Of a DNA stretch of 64,000 bases, positions 17,217 through 25,739 are shown in pieces. This stretch comes from Streptomyces lincolnensis (lineage in GTDB: Bacteria > Actinomycetota > Actinomycetes > Streptomycetales > Streptomycetaceae), in contig NZ_JAIHON010000011.1 in the NCBI RefSeq assembly GCF_021173675.1, positions 305,260 through 369,259 of the forward strand. Direction: 5' to 3'. The position numbers and the translations under genes were made by a program. How positions within the stretch are numbered: the first letter of the stretch is position 1; every line of letters begins with the position of its first letter. The notes under the pieces are model-generated. The model saw only the letters and a program-made list of their open reading frames with translations. It searched no databases and was not told the origin of the DNA.

Positions 17217-17720
17217 ATGCCCAACACTGAGCCGATGACTCAGCGTGTGGAGCTCGCCACCGTGATGGACCGGCTGGCCGTCGACGAACTGATCACCGAT
17301 TACGCGATGGCCGTGGACGACGGCGACTGGGAGGCGTACCGAGGTCTGTTCACCCCGGACGGGCGGGCGGACTACCGCTCGGCCGGCGGTATCGAGGGCG
17401 ACGCCGGGAGGGTCGCCGACTGGCTCGCGGAGAGCCTGCGGCTGTTCTCGATGCGCCAGCATCTGATCGTCAACCGCCGACTCCGCTTCGGCGTCCACGA
17501 CCAGGACACCGGCGACACGGCCCGCGTCCGGGCCGACTACGTCAATCCCATGCGCGTCGCCGAGGGAGAGGGCGAGGGCGCCGCGCCGGACTTCGTGTGC
17601 GGCGGCCGGTACGACTTCGGGCTGTTGCGCACGTACGACGGCTGGCGGTTGCGGGAGGTCGTCGTACGGGAGAAGTGGCGGCGCCTGCCGAGTCCCGCCC
17701 CGGCACCTGTGATCAACTGA
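17217..17720 (+). CDS. SnoaL-like/NTF2-fold protein
   Basis: 167 residues (161 from the ATG at 17235, which is where similar proteins tend to begin). Pattern of the SnoaL_4/NTF2 cone fold: VELATVMDRLAVDELITDYAMAVDDGDWEAYRGLFTPDGRADY, then SMRQHLIVNRR, RADYVNPM and CGGRYDFGLLRTYDGWRL. Such proteins include dehydratases, isomerases and hydroxylating-enzyme components; the substrate is not predictable. No operon partner is apparent. Confidence 0.82.
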   Translation: MPNTEPMTQRVELATVMDRLAVDELITDYAMAVDDGDWEAYRGLFTPDGRADYRSAGGIEGDAGRVADWLAESLRLFSMRQHLIVNRRLRFGVHDQDTGDTARVRADYVNPMRVAEGEGEGAAPDFVCGGRYDFGLLRTYDGWRLREVVVREKWRRLPSPAPAPVIN

Positions 17721-17792
17721 GCCGGCGTCCTTCGGGCCCGGGGCGGCTCACGACGCGCACACTGGAGTCACCCACGGGGTAGGAGGTGCCGT

Positions 17793-19358
17793 ATGAAGAC
17801 GTTCGGCCACTGGCTCGCCTCCCCGTGGCGGCGCTCGACCGCCGCCGCGGTGGCGGGTGCCCTGCCTGTCCTCGCCTTCCCCGCCCCGTCGCTGTGGTGG
17901 TTCGCCTACGTCGCCCTCGTCCCCTGGATCCTGCTGATCCGCTCGGCACCGACCGGGAAGCGAGCGGCGTACGACGGCTGGTGCGGCGGGTTCGGCTTCA
18001 TGCTGGCGATGCACCACTGGCTGCTGCCGAGCCTGCACGTGTTCACGTTTGTCATCGCCGCGCTGCTCGGCGCGCTGTGGGTCCCGTGGGGCTGGCTCGT
18101 GCGCCGCTGTCTCGCCGGGGCGCCCTCGCGGGCCGGGATCGCCGTCGCGCTCGTCGTCCTGCCGTCGGGCTGGCTGGCGGTGGAACTCGTGCGGTCCTGG
18201 CAGGGGCTCGGCGGGCCCTGGGGTGTGCTAGGCGCCAGCCAGTGGCAGGTGGAACCGGCGCTGCGGCTGGCCTCGGTGGGCGGGGTGTGGCTGCTCAGCT
18301 TCCTGGTGGTGGCGGTGAACGTGGCGGTCGCCGTCCTGGCCGCGCTCCGCGCGGCGCGGGTGCCGGCTCTGGCCGGACTGGCCGCCGCGGCCGTGGCGGC
18401 TTCGGCGGCCTGGGTGTGGTCGCCGCGCCCCGCGACCGAGGGCACGGCCAGGATCGCGGTCGTCCAGCCCGGTGTGGTGACGGGCGGCGACAAGCGCTTC
18501 GACCGTGAGGAGCAGTTGACCCGGCGGCTCGCCGGACAGGACCTCGACCTGATCGTGTGGGGCGAGAGCAGCGTCGGCTTCGACCTGGGCGACCGGCCCG
18601 ACCTGGCCCGCAGAATCGCCGCGCTCTCCCGCGCGACAGGCGCCGACATCCTGGTCAACGTGGACGCCCGGCGCTCCGACAAGCCCGGCATCTACAAGAG
18701 CTCGGTCCTCGTCGGCCCCGAGGGCCTGACCGGCGACCGCTACGACAAGATGCGGCTGGTCCCCTTCGGCGAGTACATCCCCGCCCGCTCCCTGCTCGGC
18801 TGGGCCACCTCGGTCGGCAAGGCGGCGGGCGAGGACCGCAGGATGGGCTCCGAGCAGGTGGTGATGAACGCCGGGCACGGGCTGCGCATCGGCCCGATGG
18901 TGTGCTTCGAGACCGCCTTCCCCGACATGACCCGCCATCTCACCGAGGACGGCGCGGACATCCTGGTCGGCCAGTCCGCCACGTCGACGTTCCAGCAGAG
19001 CTGGGCCCCCGAGCAGCACGCCACGCTCGCCGCCCTGCGCGCCGCCGAGACGGGCCGCCCGATGGTGCACGCCACGCTGACGGGCGTCTCCGCCGTCTAC
19101 GACGCGAGCGGCCGGCGCGTCGGCCCGTGGCTCGGTACGGACGCGAGCACCACCCGGGTGTACGAGGTTCCGCTGGCGGGCGGTGTCACGCCGTACGTCC
19201 GCCACGGCGACTGGGTGCTGCACGGGGCGCTGCTGGTCCTCGCCGGGTGGGCCGTCGCCGAGGGGGTGCGGGTCCTGCGGCTCAGGCGGCCCGCTCCCGC
19301 ACCGCGCGTACCACCCGTTCGCACAGTTCGTGAGTCGCCAGCGCGTCCCGGGCGCTGA
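17793..19358 (+). CDS. lnt: Apolipoprotein N-acyltransferase
   Basis: 521 residues, about seven membrane segments then a nitrilase-fold domain. It acylates the N-terminal cysteine of lipoproteins using phospholipid, on the outer face of the membrane. Catalytic triad visible: Glu258 (WGESS), Lys319 (YDKMRLVPFGEYIP) and Cys371 (VCFETAFPD). The start follows GGAGGT. The last 77 bases overlap the 3' end of the convergent oxidoreductase gene, so the non-conserved C-terminal tail may be an extension. Several lipoproteins in this window would be substrates. Confidence 0.92.
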   Translation: MKTFGHWLASPWRRSTAAAVAGALPVLAFPAPSLWWFAYVALVPWILLIRSAPTGKRAAYDGWCGGFGFMLAMHHWLLPSLHVFTFVIAALLGALWVPWGWLVRRCLAGAPSRAGIAVALVVLPSGWLAVELVRSWQGLGGPWGVLGASQWQVEPALRLASVGGVWLLSFLVVAVNVAVAVLAALRAARVPALAGLAAAAVAASAAWVWSPRPATEGTARIAVVQPGVVTGGDKRFDREEQLTRRLAGQDLDLIVWGESSVGFDLGDRPDLARRIAALSRATGADILVNVDARRSDKPGIYKSSVLVGPEGLTGDRYDKMRLVPFGEYIPARSLLGWATSVGKAAGEDRRMGSEQVVMNAGHGLRIGPMVCFETAFPDMTRHLTEDGADILVGQSATSTFQQSWAPEQHATLAALRAAETGRPMVHATLTGVSAVYDASGRRVGPWLGTDASTTRVYEVPLAGGVTPYVRHGDWVLHGALLVLAGWAVAEGVRVLRLRRPAPAPRVPPVRTVRESPARPGR

Positions 19359-20187
19359 GCACCTTGCCGGCGCGCACGGCGTCGAGGAAGGCGAGCACCG
19401 CCTGCTCGATGCCGCGCTGCCGGGCCACCGGAACCCAGTCGCCGCGCCGCCGCACGGTCGGCTGGCCCTTGTGGTCGATCACCTCGGCGAGGTTGACGAC
19501 ATGGCGCTTGGTGTCCTGCCCTGACACCTCCAGGACCTCCTCGGCGGATCCGCTGAGCCGGTTCATCACGCCCAGCGCGGTGAAGCCCTCCCCGGCCAGC
19601 TGGAGCACGACATGGTGCAGCAGCCCGTTCTCGGTGCGGGCGCGGACGGTCACGTCGTCGATCGGTCCGGGCACCAGGAACCGCAGGGTGTCCACGACGT
19701 GGATGAAGTCGTCGAGGATCATCGACCGTGGCTCCTCCGGCAGCCCGATCCGGTTCTTCTGCATCAGGATCAGCTCGCGCGGGTGGTCGGCGCACTGCGC
19801 GTACCCGGGGGCGTAGCGCCGGTTGAAGCCTACGGCGAGCGAGACCTCGCGTGCCTCCGCGAGTTCCACCAGCCGCTCGGAGTCGGCCAGTTCGTACGCC
19901 AGGGGCTTGTCGACGTACGTCGGTACGCCCGCCTCCAGCAACCGCGTCACGATCTCCGGGTGCACGGCGGTCGGCGCGTGCACGAAGGCCGCGTCGAGCC
20001 CGACGGCGAGGAGCGCGTCCAGGTCGGCGTGGCGCCGCTCCTCGGGCAGATGCAGGCTGTCGGCGACCCGGGCGAGCGTCGCGGGGGTGCGGGTCTGAAG
20101 GTGCAACTCGACGTCGGGACGGCTGCCGAGCACCGGCAGATACGCCTTCTGAGCGATGTCACCGAGTCCGATGCAGCCGACCTTCAC
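19282..20187 (-). CDS. Gfo/Idh/MocA-family oxidoreductase
   Basis: 301 residues from a GTG with GGAGGAG seven bases upstream. NAD(P)-binding fold: VGCIGLGDIAQKAYLPVL, then YVDKPLA (the EKP-type motif with the catalytic Lys, Glu replaced by Asp) and VGFNRRYAP. The family oxidises or reduces sugars, inositols or amino sugars; the substrate is unknown. It overlaps lnt tail to tail over 77 bp and is divergent from the DinB gene. Confidence 0.87.
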   Translation of the reverse strand: MKVGCIGLGDIAQKAYLPVLGSRPDVELHLQTRTPATLARVADSLHLPEERRHADLDALLAVGLDAAFVHAPTAVHPEIVTRLLEAGVPTYVDKPLAYELADSERLVELAEAREVSLAVGFNRRYAPGYAQCADHPRELILMQKNRIGLPEEPRSMILDDFIHVVDTLRFLVPGPIDDVTVRARTENGLLHHVVLQLAGEGFTALGVMNRLSGSAEEVLEVSGQDTKRHVVNLAEVIDHKGQPTVRRRGDWVPVARQRGIEQAVLAFLDAVRAGKVLSARDALATHELCERVVRAVRERAA

Positions 20188-20320
20188 AAAGCTCTCCTCC
20201 AACGGTTGCTGCCGGGTTCTGCCGGAAGCATACGGCCGTCACGGAGACCACCGGCCTGCGAGCCGTCCCCGGCGCCGGAAATCGCTGGTGACCAGGGGTG
20301 AGTTGGGTCAGGATGCGGGG

Positions 20321-20833
20321 ATGACCACTGAACGCGCCGAACCCGCGACCACCGCCGACGAACGCACCATGCTGGAGGGCTGGCTCGACTACCACCGGCA
20401 GACCCTGGCCTGGAAGTGCGAGGGGCTGTCCGACGCGCAGCTCAGGACCGCCGCGGTCGAGCCGTCCGAGCTGTCCCTGATGGGGCTGGTGCGGCACATG
20501 GCGGAGGTCGAGCGGGGCTGGTTCCGCAAGGTCCTGGTGGACGACGATCCCGGGCCGATCTACTACAGCGACGCCGACCCGGACGGCGAGTTCCACCTCA
20601 CCGAGGCCGACACCTGGAAGGAGGCGTACGCCACCTGGCAGGCCGAGATCGAGACCGCCCGGAACAACGCGGCCCGCTTCGGTCTGGACGACGTCTCCGA
20701 GGGCAGGAGCAAGCGCACCGGCGATCAGTTCAACCTGCGCTGGATCTACACCCACATGATCGAGGAGTACGCCCGGCACAACGGCCACGCCGACCTGATC
20801 CGCGAGCGCGTCGACGGCGCCATCGGGGACTGA
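20321..20833 (+). CDS. DinB/DUF664-family protein
   Basis: 170 residues with the four-helix DinB bundle: MLEGWLDYHRQTLAWKCEGLSDAQL, SLMGLVRHMAEVERGWFRKVL and WIYTHMIEEYARHNGHADLIRE. Histidines at VRHMAEVE and in EYARHNGHAD match the metal site. Actinobacterial members are often mycothiol-dependent transferases, so a thiol-transfer or detoxification role is likely but not shown here. Confidence 0.87.
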   Translation: MTTERAEPATTADERTMLEGWLDYHRQTLAWKCEGLSDAQLRTAAVEPSELSLMGLVRHMAEVERGWFRKVLVDDDPGPIYYSDADPDGEFHLTEADTWKEAYATWQAEIETARNNAARFGLDDVSEGRSKRTGDQFNLRWIYTHMIEEYARHNGHADLIRERVDGAIGD

Positions 20834-20945
20834 CGTCACCCCGGACGGGCACACGCCCTCCGTACGGGGCCGGAGATCACCCGTGTGGGGCAACCTCCGC
20901 TTGTCCACTGTCCCAAAAGCGGCTCGACCCACCAGAGTTGCGCGG

Positions 20946-21434
20946 GTGCAACGAACGACCACCACCGCAACGCTCCTGGTCACCGTGGCTGTCTCGGCTC
21001 TCGCCGGCTGTGTGACGATCCAGCGGCCGCCCGCGTCCGGCCCGCCGGCGGCGCCGTCCCAGCCGTCGGTGCCCCGGCCGGACGGGCCGTCGGAGCCGCA
21101 GATCGTGCAGGCACCGGCCCGCGAGGCCCTGGAAATGATCGGCCCGTCACGCCGGCCCACCCCGACGGCGTCCACGGCCGCGACGCACGGTGTCGCCCCC
21201 TCGCTCCGCGCACGCCCGCAGCAGCCGCCGCGCCCGCACCCCGTCCGCCCCGAGCGTCCGGAACAGCGCGGGCCCGAGGTCCGCCGGCCCGGGCGGCCAC
21301 AGGTCGAGATCCCCGACGTGGCCAGGAAGATTCCCCGGAACCAGCAGGACGTCTGCGCCCTCGGCAAGCAGTACGGCAAGTGGCGGGCGGACAGCCCGGA
21401 GGCGATGATCTGCGAGCAGACGTACGGGCGTTGA
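20946..21434 (+). CDS. Small Pro-rich lipoprotein
   Basis: 162 residues from the GTG at 20946, giving a signal peptide with lipobox S-A-L-A-G-C (Cys22). The middle is a disordered Pro/Arg/Ser-rich stretch; the C-terminal 40 residues (VARKIPRNQQDVCALGKQYGKWRADSPEAMICEQTYGR) carry two cysteines likely to be bridged outside the cell. I have seen this C-terminal pattern in Streptomyces proteins of unknown function. The exact start is uncertain because no ribosome site is obvious. Confidence 0.7.
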   Translation: MQRTTTTATLLVTVAVSALAGCVTIQRPPASGPPAAPSQPSVPRPDGPSEPQIVQAPAREALEMIGPSRRPTPTASTAATHGVAPSLRARPQQPPRPHPVRPERPEQRGPEVRRPGRPQVEIPDVARKIPRNQQDVCALGKQYGKWRADSPEAMICEQTYGR

Positions 21435-21503
21435 GGTACCGGAGCGGTGCGCGGGCCGCCGCTTCGGGCCGCCGCCTCGGCGGCCTCTCGCCCGTCGGAA
21501 CCG

Positions 21504-21590
21504 TCCCGTCAGGATCTACGCCCGCCCGTCCACCGGACCCGTCCCATCCCGTCCCATCAGGCCCTACGCCCGTCCACCGGACCCGTCCCC
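21504..21590. repeat. Direct repeat at the 3' end of the TPR-like gene
   Basis: A segment of about 38 bases (copy 1, 21504-21546; copy 2, 21552-21590) is duplicated with small changes; shared cores are CTACGCCCG and TCCACCGGACCCGTCCC. Copy 2 overlaps the last codons of the gene at 21564, copy 1 lies just beyond its stop. Confidence 0.75.
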
Positions 21591-22061
21591 CTCGCCGAGC
21601 CGTAGCTCCAGGCGGCTGATCGCTCCCCGTACCCCGTCGCCGAAACTGTCGTCGCCCAGGGCGTCGGACGCTCTCCGCGCCCGGCGCAGATGGGTGCGGG
21701 CGGCTTCCGTGCGGCCGAGTTTCACGTAGTCGGCGGCCAGGTTCAGATGGAGCGACGGGTACAGCGCGCGCACCGCGAGCGCACCCTCGTAGGCCTGGAG
21801 CCGGTCGTTGGTGAGCTCCTCGGCGGCCGTCAGCGCCCTGAGGTCCCAGGCGAGTTCGTCGAAGGGGTCGTCCTGGGTGTCGGCCATGTAGTGGGCGAGC
21901 GTGCAGCGGTGCAGCGGGTCGCCGTCCTCGCCGATCTCCGTCCAGAGATCGAGGAAGCGCCGACGGGCCTCCTCACGGTCGCCCGCGTGATGCAGCATGG
22001 CGACCTGCCCGATCCGCGTCATGAATCCGTCCACGGCCGCCTGCCCCTGTCGCTCCGCCAC
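21564..22061 (-). CDS. TPR-like helical protein
   Basis: 165 residues from a GTG with GGAGGA four bases upstream. All-helical: MLHHAGDREEARRRFLDLWTEIGEDGDPLHRCTLAHYMADTQDD, then YPSLHLNLAADYVKLGRTEAARTHLRRARRA, which is a clear tetratricopeptide-type pair. It is soluble and probably a protein-interaction module. A MITE-like element lies only 40 bp upstream and could influence its transcription. The 3' end is duplicated downstream. Confidence 0.78.
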   Translation of the reverse strand: MAERQGQAAVDGFMTRIGQVAMLHHAGDREEARRRFLDLWTEIGEDGDPLHRCTLAHYMADTQDDPFDELAWDLRALTAAEELTNDRLQAYEGALAVRALYPSLHLNLAADYVKLGRTEAARTHLRRARRASDALGDDSFGDGVRGAISRLELRLGEGDGSGGRA

Positions 22062-22100
22062 CGCGTCCTCCGCACACTCGTGGGCTGTCCGTCCCGACGC

Positions 22101-22291
22101 TAGGGCCTGTCCGGCGGATCATGTCGCGGACGCGCGGGCCTGGCACGCACATCTGCCGCGTTGTCGTCGGTTGCCGACGCTCCGCGTCGACGCCCTCCTC
22201 CGCCTTGCAACTGCACGCACCAGACCCCCGCTCACCGGCACTGATCGGGCACCGTGACTCGCATGCGACCTGATCCGCCGGACAGGCCCTA
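22101..22291. mobile_element. MITE-like element, 187 bp, with TA target duplication
   Basis: Terminal inverted repeats of 26 bp with one mismatch: left from 22102 (AGGGCCTGTCCGGCGGATCA plus TGTCGC), right ending at 22290. TA dinucleotides flank both ends (22101-22102 and 22290-22291). The interior has no transposase frame. The termini resemble those of IS5/IS630-type elements seen in Streptomyces, so this is probably a non-autonomous derivative moved by a transposase elsewhere. Confidence 0.8.
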
Positions 22292-22361
22292 ACCGCAGCC
22301 ACCGACAATCCCCGTCAGGCGGCACCGGGCCGGTCGGGCGGGAACCGGCCCGGTCGCGAGG

Positions 22362-23045
22362 TCAGCCCAGGTTCGGGATCCGCCAGTCGATCGGCTCGTG
22401 GCCCTGCTGGGCGATCGCCTCGTTGATCTGCGTGAACGGGCGGGAGCCGAAGAACTTCTTCGCCGACAGCGGGGAGGGGTGCGCGCCCTTGACCACGATG
22501 TGCCGGCTCTCGTCGATCAGCGGGAGCTTCTTCTGCGCGTAGTTGCCCCAGAGCACGAAGACGGCCGGGTCGGGCCGCTCGGCCACCGCCCGGATCACCG
22601 CGTCGGTGAACTTCTCCCAGCCGCGGCCCTTGTGCGAGTTGGCCTCGCCGCCGCGGACCGTGAGCACCGCGTTGAGCAGCAGGACGCCCTGCCGGGCCCA
22701 CGGCATGAGATAGCCGTTGTCCGGGATCTCGTGCCCGAGCTCCTCCTTCATCTCCTTGTAGATGTTGCGGAGCGAGGGCGGGGTCTTCACCCCGGGGCGG
22801 ACCGAGAAGCACAGACCGTGGCCCTGGCCCTCGCCGTGGTAGGGGTCCTGGCCGAGGACGAGGACCTTCACGCCCTCGTACGGCGTCGCGTCGAGGGCGG
22901 CGAAGACCTCCTCGCGCGGAGGGTAGACGGGGCCCTTCGCCCGCTCCTCCTCGACGAAGTCCGTCAGCTCCTTGAAGTAGGGCTGCTGGAGTTCGTCGCC
23001 CAGAACCCCGCGCCAGGACTCGGGCAGCATGGCGATGTCGGTCAC
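22362..23045 (-). CDS. ung: Uracil-DNA glycosylase, family 1
   Basis: 227 residues from a GTG preceded by AAGGAAG. Removes uracil from DNA as the first step of base-excision repair. Family 1 signatures: VLVLGQDPYHGEGQGHGLCFS with catalytic Asp67, NAVLTVR, LWGNYAQKK and GAHPSPLSAKKFFGSRPFT with the catalytic His. Length and motifs are complete. An alternative start nine codons upstream lacks support. Confidence 0.95.
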   Translation of the reverse strand: MTDIAMLPESWRGVLGDELQQPYFKELTDFVEEERAKGPVYPPREEVFAALDATPYEGVKVLVLGQDPYHGEGQGHGLCFSVRPGVKTPPSLRNIYKEMKEELGHEIPDNGYLMPWARQGVLLLNAVLTVRGGEANSHKGRGWEKFTDAVIRAVAERPDPAVFVLWGNYAQKKLPLIDESRHIVVKGAHPSPLSAKKFFGSRPFTQINEAIAQQGHEPIDWRIPNLG

Positions 23046-23167
23046 GTCAACTTCCTTACGGTGTGCGGTCACTGCGGTGGGGCCACCCCGTCGGGCGGTC
23101 GCTTCCAGTCCTCAGAACCTACAGGCGACCACTGACAGCCGGCCCCACTGACCGCACAACCGGGCTG

Positions 23168-24748
23168 CTACCAGCTGGTCTTCCAGGACAGTTCCCACAT
23201 GACCATCATCGTCGCCGGGTCGATGACCTTCTCCAGGCCGGCGATCTCCTCGTTCGCGGCGACGTACTGCTTGCCCTGCCACAGCGGCAGCAGCCGGGCG
23301 TCGTCCACGAGGATCTGCTGGGCGGCCTCGATCTGGTCGGACACGGCCGCCCGGTCGCTCTCCGCGCGCGACTGCGGCAGCAGCTTGCCGGTGATCTCGG
23401 GTGAGTCGTACGGCGTGCCGAGCGCGTTCTGCTGGCCCACGAAGGGCGCGATGAAGTTGTCGGCGTCGTTGAAGTCGGGGAACCAGCCGCGCCCGAACAC
23501 CGGGTACTCGCCCTTCTGGTAGCCCTCCACGTAGGTCTTCCAGGGGCGGCTCTTGAGCGTGACCGTGAACAGGCCGGAGGCTTCGAGCTGCCGCTTCAGC
23601 TCCTCGAAGGCCGGCTTGGTGGTCGAGCCGTAGCGGTCGCTGGTGTACCAGAGCGTCAGCGGGACGCGGTCGGTGATCCCCGCCTGGGTGAGAATCTCCT
23701 TCGCCTTGGTCACGCTCGGGGCGCCGAAGTCGTCGAAGAACCCCGTGGTGTGGCCGACCAGACCTCTGGGGACCATCGAGTACAGCGGCTCGACGGTGTC
23801 CTTGTAGATGTTGTGGGCGAGCGCCGGGCGGTCGATGACCTGGGCGACCGCCTTGCGGACCGCGGGCTTGGCGGCCCACGGGTCGCTGGGGTTGAACACC
23901 AGGTAGCTGATCTCGGTGGTGGGGTTCGCGACGAGCTGGAGCCCCTCCGCCTTCTGGTTGACCTCGATGTCCACGGTGTCCGAGGCGCCGAGACCGCGGT
24001 AGATGACCGAGATCTGCTTGTCCTTGAGGGCCTTGACCATCTCGGTCGACTGCTGGAAGTAGCGGATGGTGACGGCGCTGTTCTTGCGGTCCGCGATGCC
24101 CTTGTAGTTGCCGTTGCGGACCAGCTCGGCCTTCTTGCCCTCCTCGTAGGAGGAGAGGCTGTAGGGCCCCGAGCCGGTGATCCCGCCGTCCTTGCGGAGC
24201 TCGTCCGCGGGGTACTCCTCGGGGTCCACGATCGACATGGCGGGCGTGGTGAGTACCAGGGGGAAGGTGGCGTCGGGCTGGCTGAGATGGAAGACGACCT
24301 CACGGTCGCCCTTGGCCTGCACCCGGTCCAGGGTCCCCAGCAGTCCGGCGGGGCCGCCGTTGACGTTGATCGACCTGATCCGGTCGAACGAGTGCTTGAC
24401 GGCCTTGGCGTCCAGCCGGTCGCCGTCGGAGAACTTCAGGCCCTCGCGCAGGGTGCAGCTGTAGACGGTGCTGGAGCTGTCCGTGAACTCGCAGCTCTCG
24501 GCGGCGTCGGGCTCGGGCTCGGACGTGCCGGGGCTGTAGTTCAGGAGGGTCTGGTAGACGTTGCGGAACAGTTCCCAGGAGTTGTCCCAGGAGGCGGCGG
24601 GGTCCAGCGTGGCGGGGGCACTGGTGGTCCCCACGACGACCGGCTTGTCGTCTCCGGAGGCGTCCGAGGAGAACACCCCGCATCCGGCCAGCACGGATAT
24701 GGACGCGACGGCCGCGAGCGGCGGCAGGTACCGGTTCCGGATGAACAC
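23168..24748 (-). CDS. ABC transporter substrate-binding lipoprotein, peptide/nickel family (family 5)
   Basis: 526 residues from the GTG at 24748, with GAGGAG seven bases upstream, giving a signal peptide with lipobox S-V-L-A-G-C. Family 5 features: ATLDPAASWDNSWELFRNVYQTLLNY, REGLKFSDGDRLDAKAVKHSFDRI, ITGSGPYSLSSY, NPSDPWAAKPAVRKAVAQVIDR and FGRGWFPDFNDADNFI. It is an orphan: no permease or ATPase gene is adjacent. Ligand is probably a peptide, but this cannot be read from sequence. An SDR-gene terminator lies upstream. Confidence 0.9.
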   Translation of the reverse strand: MFIRNRYLPPLAAVASISVLAGCGVFSSDASGDDKPVVVGTTSAPATLDPAASWDNSWELFRNVYQTLLNYSPGTSEPEPDAAESCEFTDSSSTVYSCTLREGLKFSDGDRLDAKAVKHSFDRIRSINVNGGPAGLLGTLDRVQAKGDREVVFHLSQPDATFPLVLTTPAMSIVDPEEYPADELRKDGGITGSGPYSLSSYEEGKKAELVRNGNYKGIADRKNSAVTIRYFQQSTEMVKALKDKQISVIYRGLGASDTVDIEVNQKAEGLQLVANPTTEISYLVFNPSDPWAAKPAVRKAVAQVIDRPALAHNIYKDTVEPLYSMVPRGLVGHTTGFFDDFGAPSVTKAKEILTQAGITDRVPLTLWYTSDRYGSTTKPAFEELKRQLEASGLFTVTLKSRPWKTYVEGYQKGEYPVFGRGWFPDFNDADNFIAPFVGQQNALGTPYDSPEITGKLLPQSRAESDRAAVSDQIEAAQQILVDDARLLPLWQGKQYVAANEEIAGLEKVIDPATMMVMWELSWKTSW

Positions 24749-24909
24749 GCGCTTGCTCCTCGAAATGCCGTACCAAGAGTTGGCAGACCTTACCGCAGCG
24801 CTCCGCCCGCTGAACCCACCTTCGAATCGACCTGTTGATCGAATTTCCATGACGACGTTGTCATCGGCCGTGAGAGCAGCCCGTGCCGTACGGCCGCGGA
24901 CGCGGTGGG

Positions 24910-24948
24910 ACGGCACGGACGCCCGGTGTCGACGGGCGCCCGTGCCGT
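24910..24948 (-). terminator. Terminator of the SDR gene pair
   Basis: A 9-bp stem (ACGGCACGG / CCGTGCCGT) encloses a second stem CGCCCG/CGGGCG with a 7-base loop. It lies just after the stop codon of the downstream SDR gene. Confidence 0.7.
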
Positions 24949-24959
24949 GCTGCCGAAGG

Positions 24960-25721
24960 TCAGCCCACGCCGGCGTTCAGGAAGATGCCGCCGTCGACGA
25001 CGAGCGTCTGACCGGTGATCCAGTCGGACTGGTCCGAGGTGAGGAACGCGGCGGCGCCGCCGATGTCGGAGGGCACGCCGAGCCGGCCCAGCGGATAGGC
25101 CGCGGCCGCCTCCGCCTCCCGGCCCTCGTACAGCGCCTGGGCGAACTTGGTCTTCACGACGGCCGGGGCGATCGCGTTGACCCGGACCCCGGGCGAGAAC
25201 TCGTGCGCCAGCTGGACGGTCAGGTTGATCATCGCGGCCTTGCTGATGCCGTAGGCGGCGATGAAGGGCGAGGCGGAGACGCCCGCGACGGAGGCGATGT
25301 TGACGATCGCGCCGCCGTTGTCCTTCTGCCAGGCGTGCCAGGTCCGCTGGGCGAAGCCGAGCGCCGAGATGACGTTGGTCTCGAAGACCTTGCGGGCCAC
25401 GTTCAGGTCCATGTCGGCGATCGGGCCGAAGACCGGGTTCGTGCCGGCGTTGTTGACCAGGTAGTCGACGCGGCCGAAGGCCTCCATGGCGCGCTCGACG
25501 GCGACGGCCTGGTGGGCCTCGTCGTGGGCCTTGCCGGCGACACCGACGACCCGGTCGGCGCCGAGCTTCTCGACGGCCTCCTTGAGGGCGTCCTCGTTGC
25601 GGCCGGTGATGACGACGCGGTCGCCGCGCGCGAGGAGCGCCTCGGCGACGCCGTAGCCGATGCCGCGGCTGGCGCCCGTGACGAGGGCGACCTTGCCGGA
25701 GAGTTCAGGCAGTGCAGTCAT
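24960..25721 (-). CDS. SDR-family oxidoreductase (FabG-like)
   Basis: 253 residues, classical short-chain dehydrogenase: TGASRGIGYGV (cofactor loop, residues 15-25), NNAGTNP, the catalytic Ser in NIASVAGVS, YGISK with Tyr-x-x-x-Lys, and a C-terminal VDGG. It lies 18 bases after a second SDR gene and both are probably cotranscribed. Named 3-oxoacyl-ACP reductase by similarity, but the paired arrangement suggests a dedicated acyl or alcohol pathway rather than primary fatty-acid synthesis. Confidence 0.88.
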   Translation of the reverse strand: MTALPELSGKVALVTGASRGIGYGVAEALLARGDRVVITGRNEDALKEAVEKLGADRVVGVAGKAHDEAHQAVAVERAMEAFGRVDYLVNNAGTNPVFGPIADMDLNVARKVFETNVISALGFAQRTWHAWQKDNGGAIVNIASVAGVSASPFIAAYGISKAAMINLTVQLAHEFSPGVRVNAIAPAVVKTKFAQALYEGREAEAAAAYPLGRLGVPSDIGGAAAFLTSDQSDWITGQTLVVDGGIFLNAGVG

Positions 25722-25739
25722 GGTCCCGTTTCCCGTTTC

